Assembly: GCA_041740675.1 (NCBI GenBank)
Contig: JBGSLN010000260.1
Location: 1-14,094, forward strand
Length of the DNA stretch: 14,094 nt
Direction: 5' to 3'
Source: JBGSLN01 sp041740675
Lineage (GTDB): Bacteria > Pseudomonadota > Gammaproteobacteria > JBGSLN01
Part shown: positions 1 to 6,178 of the stretch, piece after piece
Position numbering within the stretch: position 1 is the stretch's first letter
How the letters are laid out: each line of letters opens with the position of its first letter
Made by a program: the position numbers and the translations under genes
Notes under the pieces: model-generated
What the model saw: only the letters and a program-made list of their open reading frames with translations
What the model was told of the DNA's origin: nothing
Database searches by the model: none

Positions 1-686
1 GATCTCGGGGTGCTTTTGGTGAAGTGCAGCTCTCAGCATTAATAAAAAATGTATTGCCGGAAACGAATTTCAGTTTTCAACATACATTATCAAATACCAA
101 ACGTGTTGATTGCATTTTATTTCTACCAGATCCTACTGGAAATATTGCAATTGACGCAAAATTTCCTTTAGAAAGTTATCAGAAAATGACAACTCATAAT
201 ATCAACGAAACAGACAAAAAAATTGCAGAACAACAATTTCGACAAGATATCAAAAAACATATTTTAGATATTTCTAGTAAATATATTATTCCCAATGAAA
301 CAGCTGATGGTGCGATCATGTTTATTCCTGCTGAAGCTATCTTTGCAGAAATTCATGGTCATTATCCTGATCTAGTAGAATTAGCACAAAAAAATCGAGT
401 ATGGATGTCTTCACCAACAACCATGATGGCAATTTTAACTACTGCTAGAGCTGTATTAAAAGATGCTGATACACGTAAACAAATACATGTTATTCAAGAG
501 CATTTAAGTTTTTTAGCAAAAGACTTTGATCGTTTTCAAAAAAGAATGGATCTTTTGGCTCGCCATATTCAACAAGCTAATCAAGATGTGCAAGACGTTC
601 ATACCTCCGCAAAAAAAATCTCTACTCGCTTTGAAAAGATTGAAAAAGTTGAGTTTGATGCTTCTGATATTTCTGAAGAGAAATAG
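1..686 (+). CDS. rmuC: RmuC family protein, 3' part (5' end outside window)
   Basis: The reading frame is open from base 3 to the TAG at 684-686, and it begins in the middle of a conserved RmuC block (RGAFGEVQL, like the GxWGEMQLE of the family). The GTG at 24 is therefore an internal Val codon and not a start. Further on the protein shows the family hallmark IDAKFPLESY, then a C-terminal half with SPTTMMAIL and a helical, probably coiled-coil tail. RmuC proteins have an N-terminal membrane anchor and coiled coil (missing here) and a PD-(D/E)XK nuclease-like core. Escherichia coli rmuC mutants have altered recombination at inverted repeats; the exact biochemical role is not settled. About 228 codons are visible, roughly the C-terminal half. 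No gene follows closely, so it is probably the end of its transcript. Identification is secure; function is known only at family level. Confidence 0.9.
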   Translation, partial: SRGAFGEVQLSALIKNVLPETNFSFQHTLSNTKRVDCILFLPDPTGNIAIDAKFPLESYQKMTTHNINETDKKIAEQQFRQDIKKHILDISSKYIIPNETADGAIMFIPAEAIFAEIHGHYPDLVELAQKNRVWMSSPTTMMAILTTARAVLKDADTRKQIHVIQEHLSFLAKDFDRFQKRMDLLARHIQQANQDVQDVHTSAKKISTRFEKIEKVEFDASDISEEK

Positions 687-714
687 GTTAGGGATTACGA
701 AAATCCATTGTGCC

Positions 715-794
715 TGTCATCCTGAGCACAGCGAAGGATCCCCATCAGGTTGCTCATGCTTTTTTTATGATCCTTCGCTACGCTCAGGATGACA
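715..794. repeat. Imperfect 26-bp inverted repeat, dispersed-repeat type
   Basis: The arms are 715-740 (starting TGTCATCCTGAGC, ending GCGAAGGATC) and 769-794, its reverse complement with 24 of 26 positions matching; the two mismatches are adjacent near the middle. The 28-base spacer is 741-768. The arms are much richer in GC than the surrounding DNA. Palindromic units of the TGTCATCCTGAGC...GAAGGATC type are familiar as dispersed intergenic repeats in many bacterial genomes. As RNA it would fold into a long hairpin just after rmuC, but no T-tract follows, so it is not a standard terminator. No transposase or coding capacity is visible. Confidence 0.8.
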
Positions 795-994
795 AACGTT
801 ATGGTCGGAACGACAACCACTTTATATCATTACAAGCAGCGTGGGGAGATCTCATCAGCTCGTACTCTTTGATCCTCCGCCTCGTAGAATGATTTTTCCT
901 CCTATAAGTATATAATTATGTTTGCTTCAGTTCTAGAAAACCCTTATCGTAATTAATTATAATTAAATCTATATCTTAAATACATGTATTATAC

Positions 995-1000
995 TATAAT
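995..1000 (+). promoter_or_regulatory. Possible -10 box (TATAAT) for the M91-pentapeptide gene
   Basis: A perfect TATAAT lies 38 bases before the ATG at 1039, in an AT-rich stretch. No good -35 hexamer is found 16-18 bases upstream (TATCTT at 972-977 is poor), so if it is real the promoter probably needs an activator or is weak. Confidence 0.35.
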
Positions 1001-1038
1001 CTACTAGAAGGGTTAACTCGACCTAAACAACCAATTAC

Positions 1039-2943
1039 ATGAAACACCTATCTGAGATTCGTACACTTATTCAGCAAGCATTGGAATTGCCCCCCTTTTT
1101 AAGGAAAAAATTGTCGTTAGATCTAAATTCGTTTAGTGAAATCTTAAAATGCATTGATTTCTTAGAACATCAGATATATTCAGCCATAGAAGATGTATTA
1201 AGTCATTACGAGATCAGCATTCCTTTTCATGAACAAAAATCACTCCTGAAAAAAATAGGTACTCTGCATAGTACCCAAACTAAATTGGAAGAAGCGCATG
1301 CTTTAACAATGGAAAGTTTTTTAGCCGATAGAAGTGGTAATATTTGGGTAGACCAATTTGATAGTACATTATTTAGAAACCCTGCAGATGTAAGTACAAT
1401 GTTCTTTAAATTTTATGACACTATCTTAAATTTTACTCAGGTAAATGATCAAGACAAACCTTATCTTTGTTCCTCGATTTTTAAATTAATGTCTCGCCCT
1501 GCCGGCCAAAATATCATTAACATGCTCATAACAGCGGCAGAAAAACATAAATTAACGATTACATTCGCCGAGGATACTTTCTATGGTAGATATGCTACAA
1601 GTTCGTCAGATGATTTAGAAAAAGATCCAAAAGATTATTATTTAAAAGAAGACAATATACCTGGATCAGATGTAACCAGCGTCAAAATAGATTTTCCACC
1701 GGATATGCACAATCAAATATCAATTGTAATTGCTCATAACAAAAAAAATAACAAAGCTACGTTTTCATTTCAGCCACCTTTTTTATCACTAGGCCATGAG
1801 TTATATCATGCCGTTAGTATTTTTACAGGTACTTCAAGAGCCAAACTTAAAACTGGCTTTAATCTCAATCAACCTGAAAATCGACTATACCCAGATCCTG
1901 AAGATGCAGAGGAAATTTGGGTTATAGAAAGTGGTCGATTTAGTGAAAATCATTTAAGAGATGAACACTTTATGCTAAGACGAGTTGGCCATGAAGGCAA
2001 GCCTCTGCAAATACAATGGGAAACAGCCAAGCTTCCACTAGACGCACAAGGGATATACTACTCATCAGCTTTGGTAACAGCTTTAGCTATGGAAAAATTA
2101 CTCTTAAATGACTTAAATTTTAAAGGATATTGGCTAAAAGGGGCAAATTTTCGAAATTTATTTTGCGATAATATAAATTTCCAGCAAGCAACATTAGAAG
2201 ATGCTGAATTCACACAAACTAATTTGCAATATGCAGATTTTACTTATGCAAATGTAAAATTTGCTTGCTTCGAGCGTGCTAACTTAATAAAAGCGTGCTT
2301 CAGAAATGCTGATTTAACGAACGCCAATTTGAATCATGCTGATTTAACAGACACTGATTTAACTAATGCTACATTAGAAAACGTTAACCTGATTGGCGCT
2401 GTATTAAATGGTGTAAAATTTAGTGCAGATTTAGATCTAACTAAAATAATTAAGTATAATTTAACTTTAATTGAAAATAGTTCTGCATCTATTAGTGTTA
2501 AACAAAAGTATGCCCAGCAACTTATTGTTAACATTGTCTCGCAAATTAATCATCCTCCTCAACTCGCATTATTATTAAATGATATGTTGAACAATAGTGG
2601 TTTATTATTGCAATTAAAATATACTTTGAGCAGAACTGAGAAAAGTCCATATAAACTCCTAAGGCAAGAAACTGGATATATGAGACTTTCTTATGGTAAT
2701 ACAGCACCTTGGAACCAAGCCATCACAAAAATAAAGGATCAATATTTACAATGTATTGCGGATAACTCAACGAATTATGAAATGGATAAGACAACCTATC
2801 ATAATATGCAAAAGCTCTTAGCAATACGTAGTGATCGTAATGCTGCTTCTTTTTTCTTCGCCGATTCGCGTGCAGAAAAATTTGACAATATGAAAGTTGA
2901 GACTGAGCAAAGTTCAACAATTAAGTTTAAAAAAGCTTCTTAA
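1039..2943 (+). CDS. M91/NleD-like zinc metalloprotease fused to pentapeptide repeats; candidate secreted effector
   Basis: This 634-residue protein has no signal peptide or membrane segment. Residues 1-140 are mostly helical and not recognised. Residues about 145-320 resemble the peptidase M91 (NleD effector) domain: PAGQNIINML near 155, the zinc motif H253-E254-L-Y-H257 in GHELYHA, a downstream EE pair (E291, E292), and SENHLRDEHFMLRR (302-315), like the EN-x-LR-x-E-x-x-x-x-x-R block of that family. Residues about 355-461 are pentapeptide repeats (A(D/N)Lxx, e.g. NADLTNANLNHADLTDTDL), predicted to form a right-handed quadrilateral beta-helix. Residues 462-634 are helical and unknown. The tail has E-12 and E-14 among Ser/Thr, compatible with a Dot/Icm E-block signal. 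NleD cleaves host JNK and p38 kinases; the substrate here is unknown. ATG 1039 is the first start after an in-frame stop (1024-1026), but it has no clear Shine-Dalgarno sequence, so a later start is possible. The pentapeptide call is firm; the M91 call is motif-based. Confidence 0.72.
   Translation: MKHLSEIRTLIQQALELPPFLRKKLSLDLNSFSEILKCIDFLEHQIYSAIEDVLSHYEISIPFHEQKSLLKKIGTLHSTQTKLEEAHALTMESFLADRSGNIWVDQFDSTLFRNPADVSTMFFKFYDTILNFTQVNDQDKPYLCSSIFKLMSRPAGQNIINMLITAAEKHKLTITFAEDTFYGRYATSSSDDLEKDPKDYYLKEDNIPGSDVTSVKIDFPPDMHNQISIVIAHNKKNNKATFSFQPPFLSLGHELYHAVSIFTGTSRAKLKTGFNLNQPENRLYPDPEDAEEIWVIESGRFSENHLRDEHFMLRRVGHEGKPLQIQWETAKLPLDAQGIYYSSALVTALAMEKLLLNDLNFKGYWLKGANFRNLFCDNINFQQATLEDAEFTQTNLQYADFTYANVKFACFERANLIKACFRNADLTNANLNHADLTDTDLTNATLENVNLIGAVLNGVKFSADLDLTKIIKYNLTLIENSSASISVKQKYAQQLIVNIVSQINHPPQLALLLNDMLNNSGLLLQLKYTLSRTEKSPYKLLRQETGYMRLSYGNTAPWNQAITKIKDQYLQCIADNSTNYEMDKTTYHNMQKLLAIRSDRNAASFFFADSRAEKFDNMKVETEQSSTIKFKKAS
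2306..2348 (+). repeat. 13-bp direct repeat inside the pentapeptide-coding region
   Basis: ATGCTGATTTAAC occurs exactly at 2306-2318 and 2336-2348, 30 bases (two pentapeptide units) apart. It encodes the repeated (N/H)ADLT. Conservation at the DNA level suggests recent in-frame duplication within the repeat array. Confidence 0.7.
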
Positions 2944-3087
2944 CATAGTCTAATACCCTCACAGCAGTTTGAAAATCCAACCTTACTCTGTGTGCTAAAA
3001 TTACGGCATAATATAGCAACATATCTTTATACACTTCCCCAAAAACTCATTTGTAGTGAGTATCGATGGAGAAAATTATTATCTGTT

Positions 3088-4062
3088 CTACATAATATAA
3101 CAGGCTTTTATATCGCCTGTGCTTTTACTAAGGTTTTTTGCTTGTTGTTCAAATTCAGCATCTAAGTCAATGTGATACTGCAAACGCAGCACTTTGCGAG
3201 ATTCTATGTTACCAAATTTACTGGCTAAGCGGAGATATTTTTTAGCTTGCTCATCATCCTTTAGAATCGTGTTACGACCATCAGTAAAAATACAACCTAA
3301 CGTATAGGCGGCTTTGCTTGCTATTATACTATCAGGCGGTTTACGCTCAGCTGCAAGTTTAAGATAGCTAATTGCTTCTTCTTGTTTCGTTTGTGCTAAA
3401 TCAGATTTTATTAATGCTAATCCTAGTTTTAGTGCAATAGCATTATCTCCGTTATTAGCAATTGGTTCGAGAAGCGGGATAGCTTTTGTTAAATCCTTTT
3501 TTATGCATCCCTTACCTTCAAGATAACTTAGCCCAAGTTCACGTTTAGCTGGTTCGCCGCCTAATGCAAAATATTCAAGTGATTTTTGCTGATCTCTAGG
3601 AAAGCCAACCATACCATCCCTATAAATAATAGCCTGTAACCCCAACGCTTCTTTGTGCTTTAATTCTGTTGCTCTAATGCAATATTGCTTAGCTTGATCA
3701 AAATTTTGTCCTTCCCAATTAATAAACCAATATAATTTTGATAAATAATAGAAAACCCAAGGTTCTTTGGGATATGTTCGAGAATATTCTGAAAGAGTTT
3801 CAGAAATTCGATTATAAACGTCACTTTTGTTAGGAGTATTAGAATATTTTTCTGGTTTATCTATTGCTAATAATGCACGAAAAATTTCTTTTGCATTTGT
3901 ACTTGGCGTTATTCCAAATGTCTTCTTGCAATTTTGTAACCAATGTACTTCATTAAATAACCTGCTTACACATGAAAAATTATATTTATCTTCACTTTCT
4001 TCTAGATTTTCATAAACAAGTGATATAATCTCTTTTGATTGAGGTTGTGGAGCATTTAGCAC
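3088..4062 (-). CDS. F-box-like / Sel1-repeat protein with C-terminal CaaX box (CYIM); candidate effector
   Basis: The protein has 324 residues from the GTG at 4062. An F-box-like segment covers about residues 9-43 (SKEIISLVYENL...FSCVSRLFNEV), with the helix spacing and VSR-x-F core of F-boxes but no leading LP. Residues about 120-295 carry Sel1-type TPR repeats (e.g. GLSYLEGKGCIKKDLTKAI, AAYTLGCIFTDGR). The last four residues are C321-Y-I-M, a good CaaX box; Met in the last place favours farnesyltransferase. F-boxes bind host SKP1 in SCF ubiquitin ligases, Sel1 repeats bind partners and CaaX gives host membrane anchoring; the same logic is known for Legionella AnkB (F-box, ankyrin repeats, CaaX). 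The start is set at GTG because GGAG (4072-4075) lies 9 bases before it; the TTG at 4077 would add five residues but has no ribosome site. It lies 77 bases downstream of miaE on the same strand. The effector role is inferred from architecture. Confidence 0.75.
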   Translation of the reverse strand: MLNAPQPQSKEIISLVYENLEESEDKYNFSCVSRLFNEVHWLQNCKKTFGITPSTNAKEIFRALLAIDKPEKYSNTPNKSDVYNRISETLSEYSRTYPKEPWVFYYLSKLYWFINWEGQNFDQAKQYCIRATELKHKEALGLQAIIYRDGMVGFPRDQQKSLEYFALGGEPAKRELGLSYLEGKGCIKKDLTKAIPLLEPIANNGDNAIALKLGLALIKSDLAQTKQEEAISYLKLAAERKPPDSIIASKAAYTLGCIFTDGRNTILKDDEQAKKYLRLASKFGNIESRKVLRLQYHIDLDAEFEQQAKNLSKSTGDIKACYIM

Positions 4063-4091
4063 TTTACATTTCTCCAATGGATAATAATAAG

Positions 4092-4097
4092 ATTATA
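4092..4097 (-). promoter_or_regulatory. Possible -10 box (TATAAT) for the F-box/Sel1 gene
   Basis: Read on the minus strand this is TATAAT, about 29 bases before the GTG start at 4062, so the gene can have its own promoter rather than depend on miaE. No convincing -35 hexamer is present. Two TTAA cores (4120-4123 and 4130-4133) sit 22 and 32 bases upstream. They are spaced 10 apart, not the 11 of a PmrA box, so regulation by PmrA is only a weak possibility. Confidence 0.35.
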
Positions 4098-4139
4098 CCA
4101 ATTTTAGGCTCCAGCAGGATTAAAACTATTTAATACAAA

Positions 4140-4745
4140 TCATATCGAAACGCCACTATGAAATCGAAACAATGGATCCTCCGACAGAATGAGTTCTTGC
4201 TCAATCTTAGCGAATAATTGTATTCGCTCTTCTATTGGTTCTTGACTCAATTGCTGGGCAAAATTCAAATAAATTTCAAAATGCCTGGCTTCCGACTTCA
4301 ATAAGCCAAGATAAAACTCTACTAATTCAGCATCTAACTTTTCTGCGACTGCAGCAAATCGTTCACAAGAACGTGCTTCCACAAATGCTCCAATGATCAG
4401 TAAATCCACTATTCTACCTTTATGATCATTTCTAGCGTGACGATGTAATTCTTTTGCATAACGCCCAGGGGTCAAAGTGACATAGTCAATATTCCGTTTC
4501 TGTATTAAACCCAATACTTGTTCAAAATGTCGCATTTCTTCCCTGACAATTCTTGACATTTTTTGCATTAAATCATAATGTTGCGAATAATGATAAATCA
4601 CATTCATTGCAGCTGACGCCGCTTTTTTTTCACAATGTGCATGGTCTATTAATAAAAGTGCCTGGTTAGCAATAGCCATTTCAACCCAGCGATGTGGAGT
4701 TTTGCAAGGTAAAAATTGATAAATAGGCTCTAATAATGTGTTCAT
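4140..4745 (-). CDS. miaE: tRNA 2-methylthio-N6-isopentenyl adenosine(37) hydroxylase MiaE
   Basis: MiaE is a non-haem diiron monooxygenase that hydroxylates ms2i6A at position 37 of tRNA, next to the anticodon, to ms2io6A using O2. The 201-residue protein is the usual length for the bacterial form. It shows the four-helix ferritin-like ligand set: E39 (in HAHCEKKAA), E70 with H73 (EEMRHFE), E123 (GAFVEARSCERF) and E152 with H155 (SEARHFEIY). The start at 4745 gives the expected N-terminus (LLEPIYQFLPCKTP). It is divergent from the coiled-coil gene at 4857, with 111 bases between them including the PmrA-like box, and it precedes the F-box gene on the same strand. It is the only housekeeping gene inside the accessory block. 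Confidence 0.93.
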   Translation of the reverse strand: MNTLLEPIYQFLPCKTPHRWVEMAIANQALLLIDHAHCEKKAASAAMNVIYHYSQHYDLMQKMSRIVREEMRHFEQVLGLIQKRNIDYVTLTPGRYAKELHRHARNDHKGRIVDLLIIGAFVEARSCERFAAVAEKLDAELVEFYLGLLKSEARHFEIYLNFAQQLSQEPIEERIQLFAKIEQELILSEDPLFRFHSGVSI

Positions 4746-4765
4746 AATTAAAAATTTTTTAGTTT

Positions 4766-4785
4766 CTTAAGGTTCCCTTAAGGTT
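4766..4785 (+). promoter_or_regulatory. PmrA-type tandem box, CTTAAGGTT-CC-CTTAAGGTT
   Basis: Two identical 9-mers CTTAAGGTT at 4766-4774 and 4777-4785 are separated by 2 bases, giving an 11-bp period. This matches the enterobacterial PmrA/BasR site (YTTAAK-N5-YTTAAK) at every fixed position and has the same 9-2-9 layout as the Legionella/Coxiella PmrA element (cTTAATatT-N2-cTTAATatT). It ends 71 bases before the start codon of the coiled-coil gene. A possible -10, TATATT (4804-4809), lies 18 bases downstream, so the second half-site covers the -35 position, as expected for a promoter activated by this regulator. Confidence 0.75.
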
Positions 4786-4803
4786 TTTTTTATCATTTTG
4801 AGG

Positions 4804-4809
4804 TATATT
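4804..4809 (+). promoter_or_regulatory. Possible -10 box (TATATT) for the coiled-coil gene
   Basis: TATATT lies 18 bases after the PmrA-type box and 47 bases before the ATG at 4857. The -35 window (about 4781-4786) overlaps the second half-site and the start of a T-run and does not resemble TTGACA, which fits activator dependence. TATAAG at 4816-4821 is an alternative -10. Confidence 0.4.
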
Positions 4810-4856
4810 AACATGTATAAGTTGATTTTTAATAAATTCTTTAGAGGAGAAATATT

Positions 4857-6020
4857 ATGGGATCTGCAGTAGATGCGCTTAGCGGGTTAAAACCAAGAAC
4901 CGAATGGGATGAAATTAGAGATTTAAATAGTACAAACTCACTATTTAAACAGTCATTTACCGCAGCAATTGCCGAAGCTGTTCGTGCAAAAGAAGAAGCA
5001 GAAAAAACTGTTTTACTTGCTCAGCAAGCAACTAAAGCTGCACGAGCTGAATTAGATGAATTATTTCAAATTGAAGCAGATGCTAAAAAGAAACAGCAAA
5101 AATTATCATCCATTTCTCCTACGGCTGTCGCAACATTAAAAGAAGCTCCAACTCAGTTACAAATTCTAGAACAGAAAATCAGAGATAGTTTTGATAAACT
5201 TGCCGGATTAGAATTGAAGTTAGAAGTACTTAGAAATGCTGTTCCTCCCGCAGCCAGAGCGGTCCATGATTTTACACAAAGTAATATTGTACAAAATACT
5301 CAAGTGTTCAGAACTGCAATAGACCAAATATTTCCTGGTAATACAGTAATTTCTGACGAAGAAAAGAATGAGTTAGAGTTGCAATTTGAACGCGCTGAAA
5401 CAAATCGTGCGAACTTACATGAACGTGAAACAGTATATCTTAATTCAGTACATCAACATACTCCTGATTCTCAAGAAGTTAAAGATGCTCGAGATCAAAC
5501 TGCAATAGTTCATGGAAATGTAGTATTTGATCAAGTAAACTTTATGATTAAACTTACTTACTTACTTATGCTCGAAGCTGAAATGAAAGGCGAAAAGATG
5601 AGTGAAATTTCAGCTGTTTTCAAAGCTAGTAAATTAGTAAATCAACTTTTTACTCCAGCAATGAGAGAGAGTAAATTTAATGCTTTGAATACTATTTATG
5701 ATGCTGCAGTAATTTTTGAGGCTTCTAAGGACTTAAATAAAGATAGAGCTGAAGGTGGTATTACTCATTCTACTCGTCAACTTCGTGATGTAAGCAAAGA
5801 AATGCTTGAAGAACGCGCTAAGCTTTCTAATAGCTTACAAATGTTATTAATTTTGAAATCTGCCATTAAAGGAACTAAAACTGAAGTAACATTTTCTGGG
5901 TCAAGAAGTAATATACCTACCCCTGTCCCAGGTGGATCTAGTACTCAAGATGATGAAGAACAATCTTCTTCATATTACAGTACTCCAAAAATGGTTCCTC
6001 CTGGTTTTAATAAAATTTAA
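4857..6020 (+). CDS. Coiled-coil protein of unknown function under a PmrA-type box; candidate effector
   Basis: I do not recognise the family. The 387-residue protein has no signal peptide or membrane span. It is rich in Ala, Glu, Lys and Gln with heptad-like stretches at about 33-83 (FTAAIAEAVRAKEEAEKTV onward) and 99-127 (QLQILEQKIRDSFDKLAGLE), and further long helices to about 340. The last 40 residues differ sharply: low-complexity and proline/serine-rich, with an acidic cluster DDEE at -23 to -20, several Ser/Tyr and the hydrophobic end PPGFNKI. This resembles the acidic, small-residue-rich tails of Dot/Icm substrates. The start is secure: AGAGGAGA (4843-4850) places GGAG 7 bases before the ATG. 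It is a single-gene unit: its own promoter region with a PmrA-type box upstream and a strong hairpin downstream. The effector role is inferred from regulation, composition and neighbours; a structural or cell-envelope coiled-coil protein remains possible. Confidence 0.7.
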   Translation: MGSAVDALSGLKPRTEWDEIRDLNSTNSLFKQSFTAAIAEAVRAKEEAEKTVLLAQQATKAARAELDELFQIEADAKKKQQKLSSISPTAVATLKEAPTQLQILEQKIRDSFDKLAGLELKLEVLRNAVPPAARAVHDFTQSNIVQNTQVFRTAIDQIFPGNTVISDEEKNELELQFERAETNRANLHERETVYLNSVHQHTPDSQEVKDARDQTAIVHGNVVFDQVNFMIKLTYLLMLEAEMKGEKMSEISAVFKASKLVNQLFTPAMRESKFNALNTIYDAAVIFEASKDLNKDRAEGGITHSTRQLRDVSKEMLEERAKLSNSLQMLLILKSAIKGTKTEVTFSGSRSNIPTPVPGGSSTQDDEEQSSSYYSTPKMVPPGFNKI

Positions 6021-6038
6021 TTTAAGCATATGCTTCTT

Positions 6039-6066
6039 AAAAGCGCAGCTATATAGCTGCGCTTTT
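6039..6066 (+). terminator. Rho-independent terminator after the coiled-coil gene
   Basis: AAAAGCGCAGCT (6039-6050) pairs perfectly with AGCTGCGCTTTT (6055-6066) around an ATAT loop, giving a 12-bp stem with a GC-rich core that starts 19 bases after the stop codon. The T-run is TTTTCGTTT. The A-run on the left makes it usable from either strand, but only the plus-strand gene ends here. Confidence 0.85.
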
Positions 6067-6140
6067 CGTTTATAGCCTTATAAAAGTTACATCAATAAAT
6101 ATAATATTCATCTTTTATAGAAATTTTGTCCCTGTCTAAT

Positions 6141-6146
6141 TATAAT
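6141..6146 (+). promoter_or_regulatory. Possible -10 box (TATAAT) for the PLP enzyme-ridA operon
   Basis: TATAAT lies 33 bases before the ATG at 6179 and downstream of the terminator, where a new promoter is required. No clear -35 hexamer is seen at the proper distance. Confidence 0.35.
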
Positions 6147-6178
6147 TCTTCATTAATTGAATCTCTGAGAATTATTCT

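Larger units (their letters stand above)
687..1038. other. 352-base intergenic region between rmuC and the M91-pentapeptide gene
   Basis: The first 110 bases carry the inverted repeat at 715-794. Directly after it lies a small hairpin GTCG-GAA-CGAC (804-814) followed by AACC, whose outer end (GGAACGACA) resembles the end of the main repeat (GGATGACA). Bases about 836-895 are again GC-rich compared with the flanks (GCAGCGTGGGGAGATC, GATCCTCCGC) and may belong to the same composite element. From about 900 the DNA is very AT-rich and contains a TATAAT at 995-1000, the likely promoter zone for the next gene. Short open frames across the repeat have no ribosome-binding site or recognisable product and are treated as noise. 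Confidence 0.6.

Noticed and set aside
526..892. Two short plus-strand open frames across the rmuC end and the inverted repeat
   Set aside because: One is a shadow of rmuC in another frame and the other is the translation of the repeat; neither has a ribosome site or recognisable protein sequence.
964..1000. CTTAA at 975 before the M91-pentapeptide gene as a PmrA box
   Set aside because: There is no second TTAA half-site at the 11-bp period and the distance to TATAAT (11 bases after the 9-mer) does not fit.
2944..3087. Search for a shared terminator or small RNA between the convergent M91-pentapeptide and F-box genes
   Set aside because: Only a 5-bp pairing (ACTCA/TGAGT) was found; nothing supportable.
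3099..3119. ACAGGC...GCCTGT inverted repeat at the 3' end of the F-box gene
   Set aside because: A 6-bp stem lying within the last codons, with no T-tract after it in the direction of transcription; too weak for a terminator.
4766..4791. CTTAAGG-TTC-CCTTAAG hairpin followed by eight T, resembling a terminator
   Set aside because: No plus-strand gene ends before it, the stem is only 7 bp and AT-rich, and the pairing arises because CTTAAG is itself palindromic. The tandem PmrA-type box explains the sequence better.
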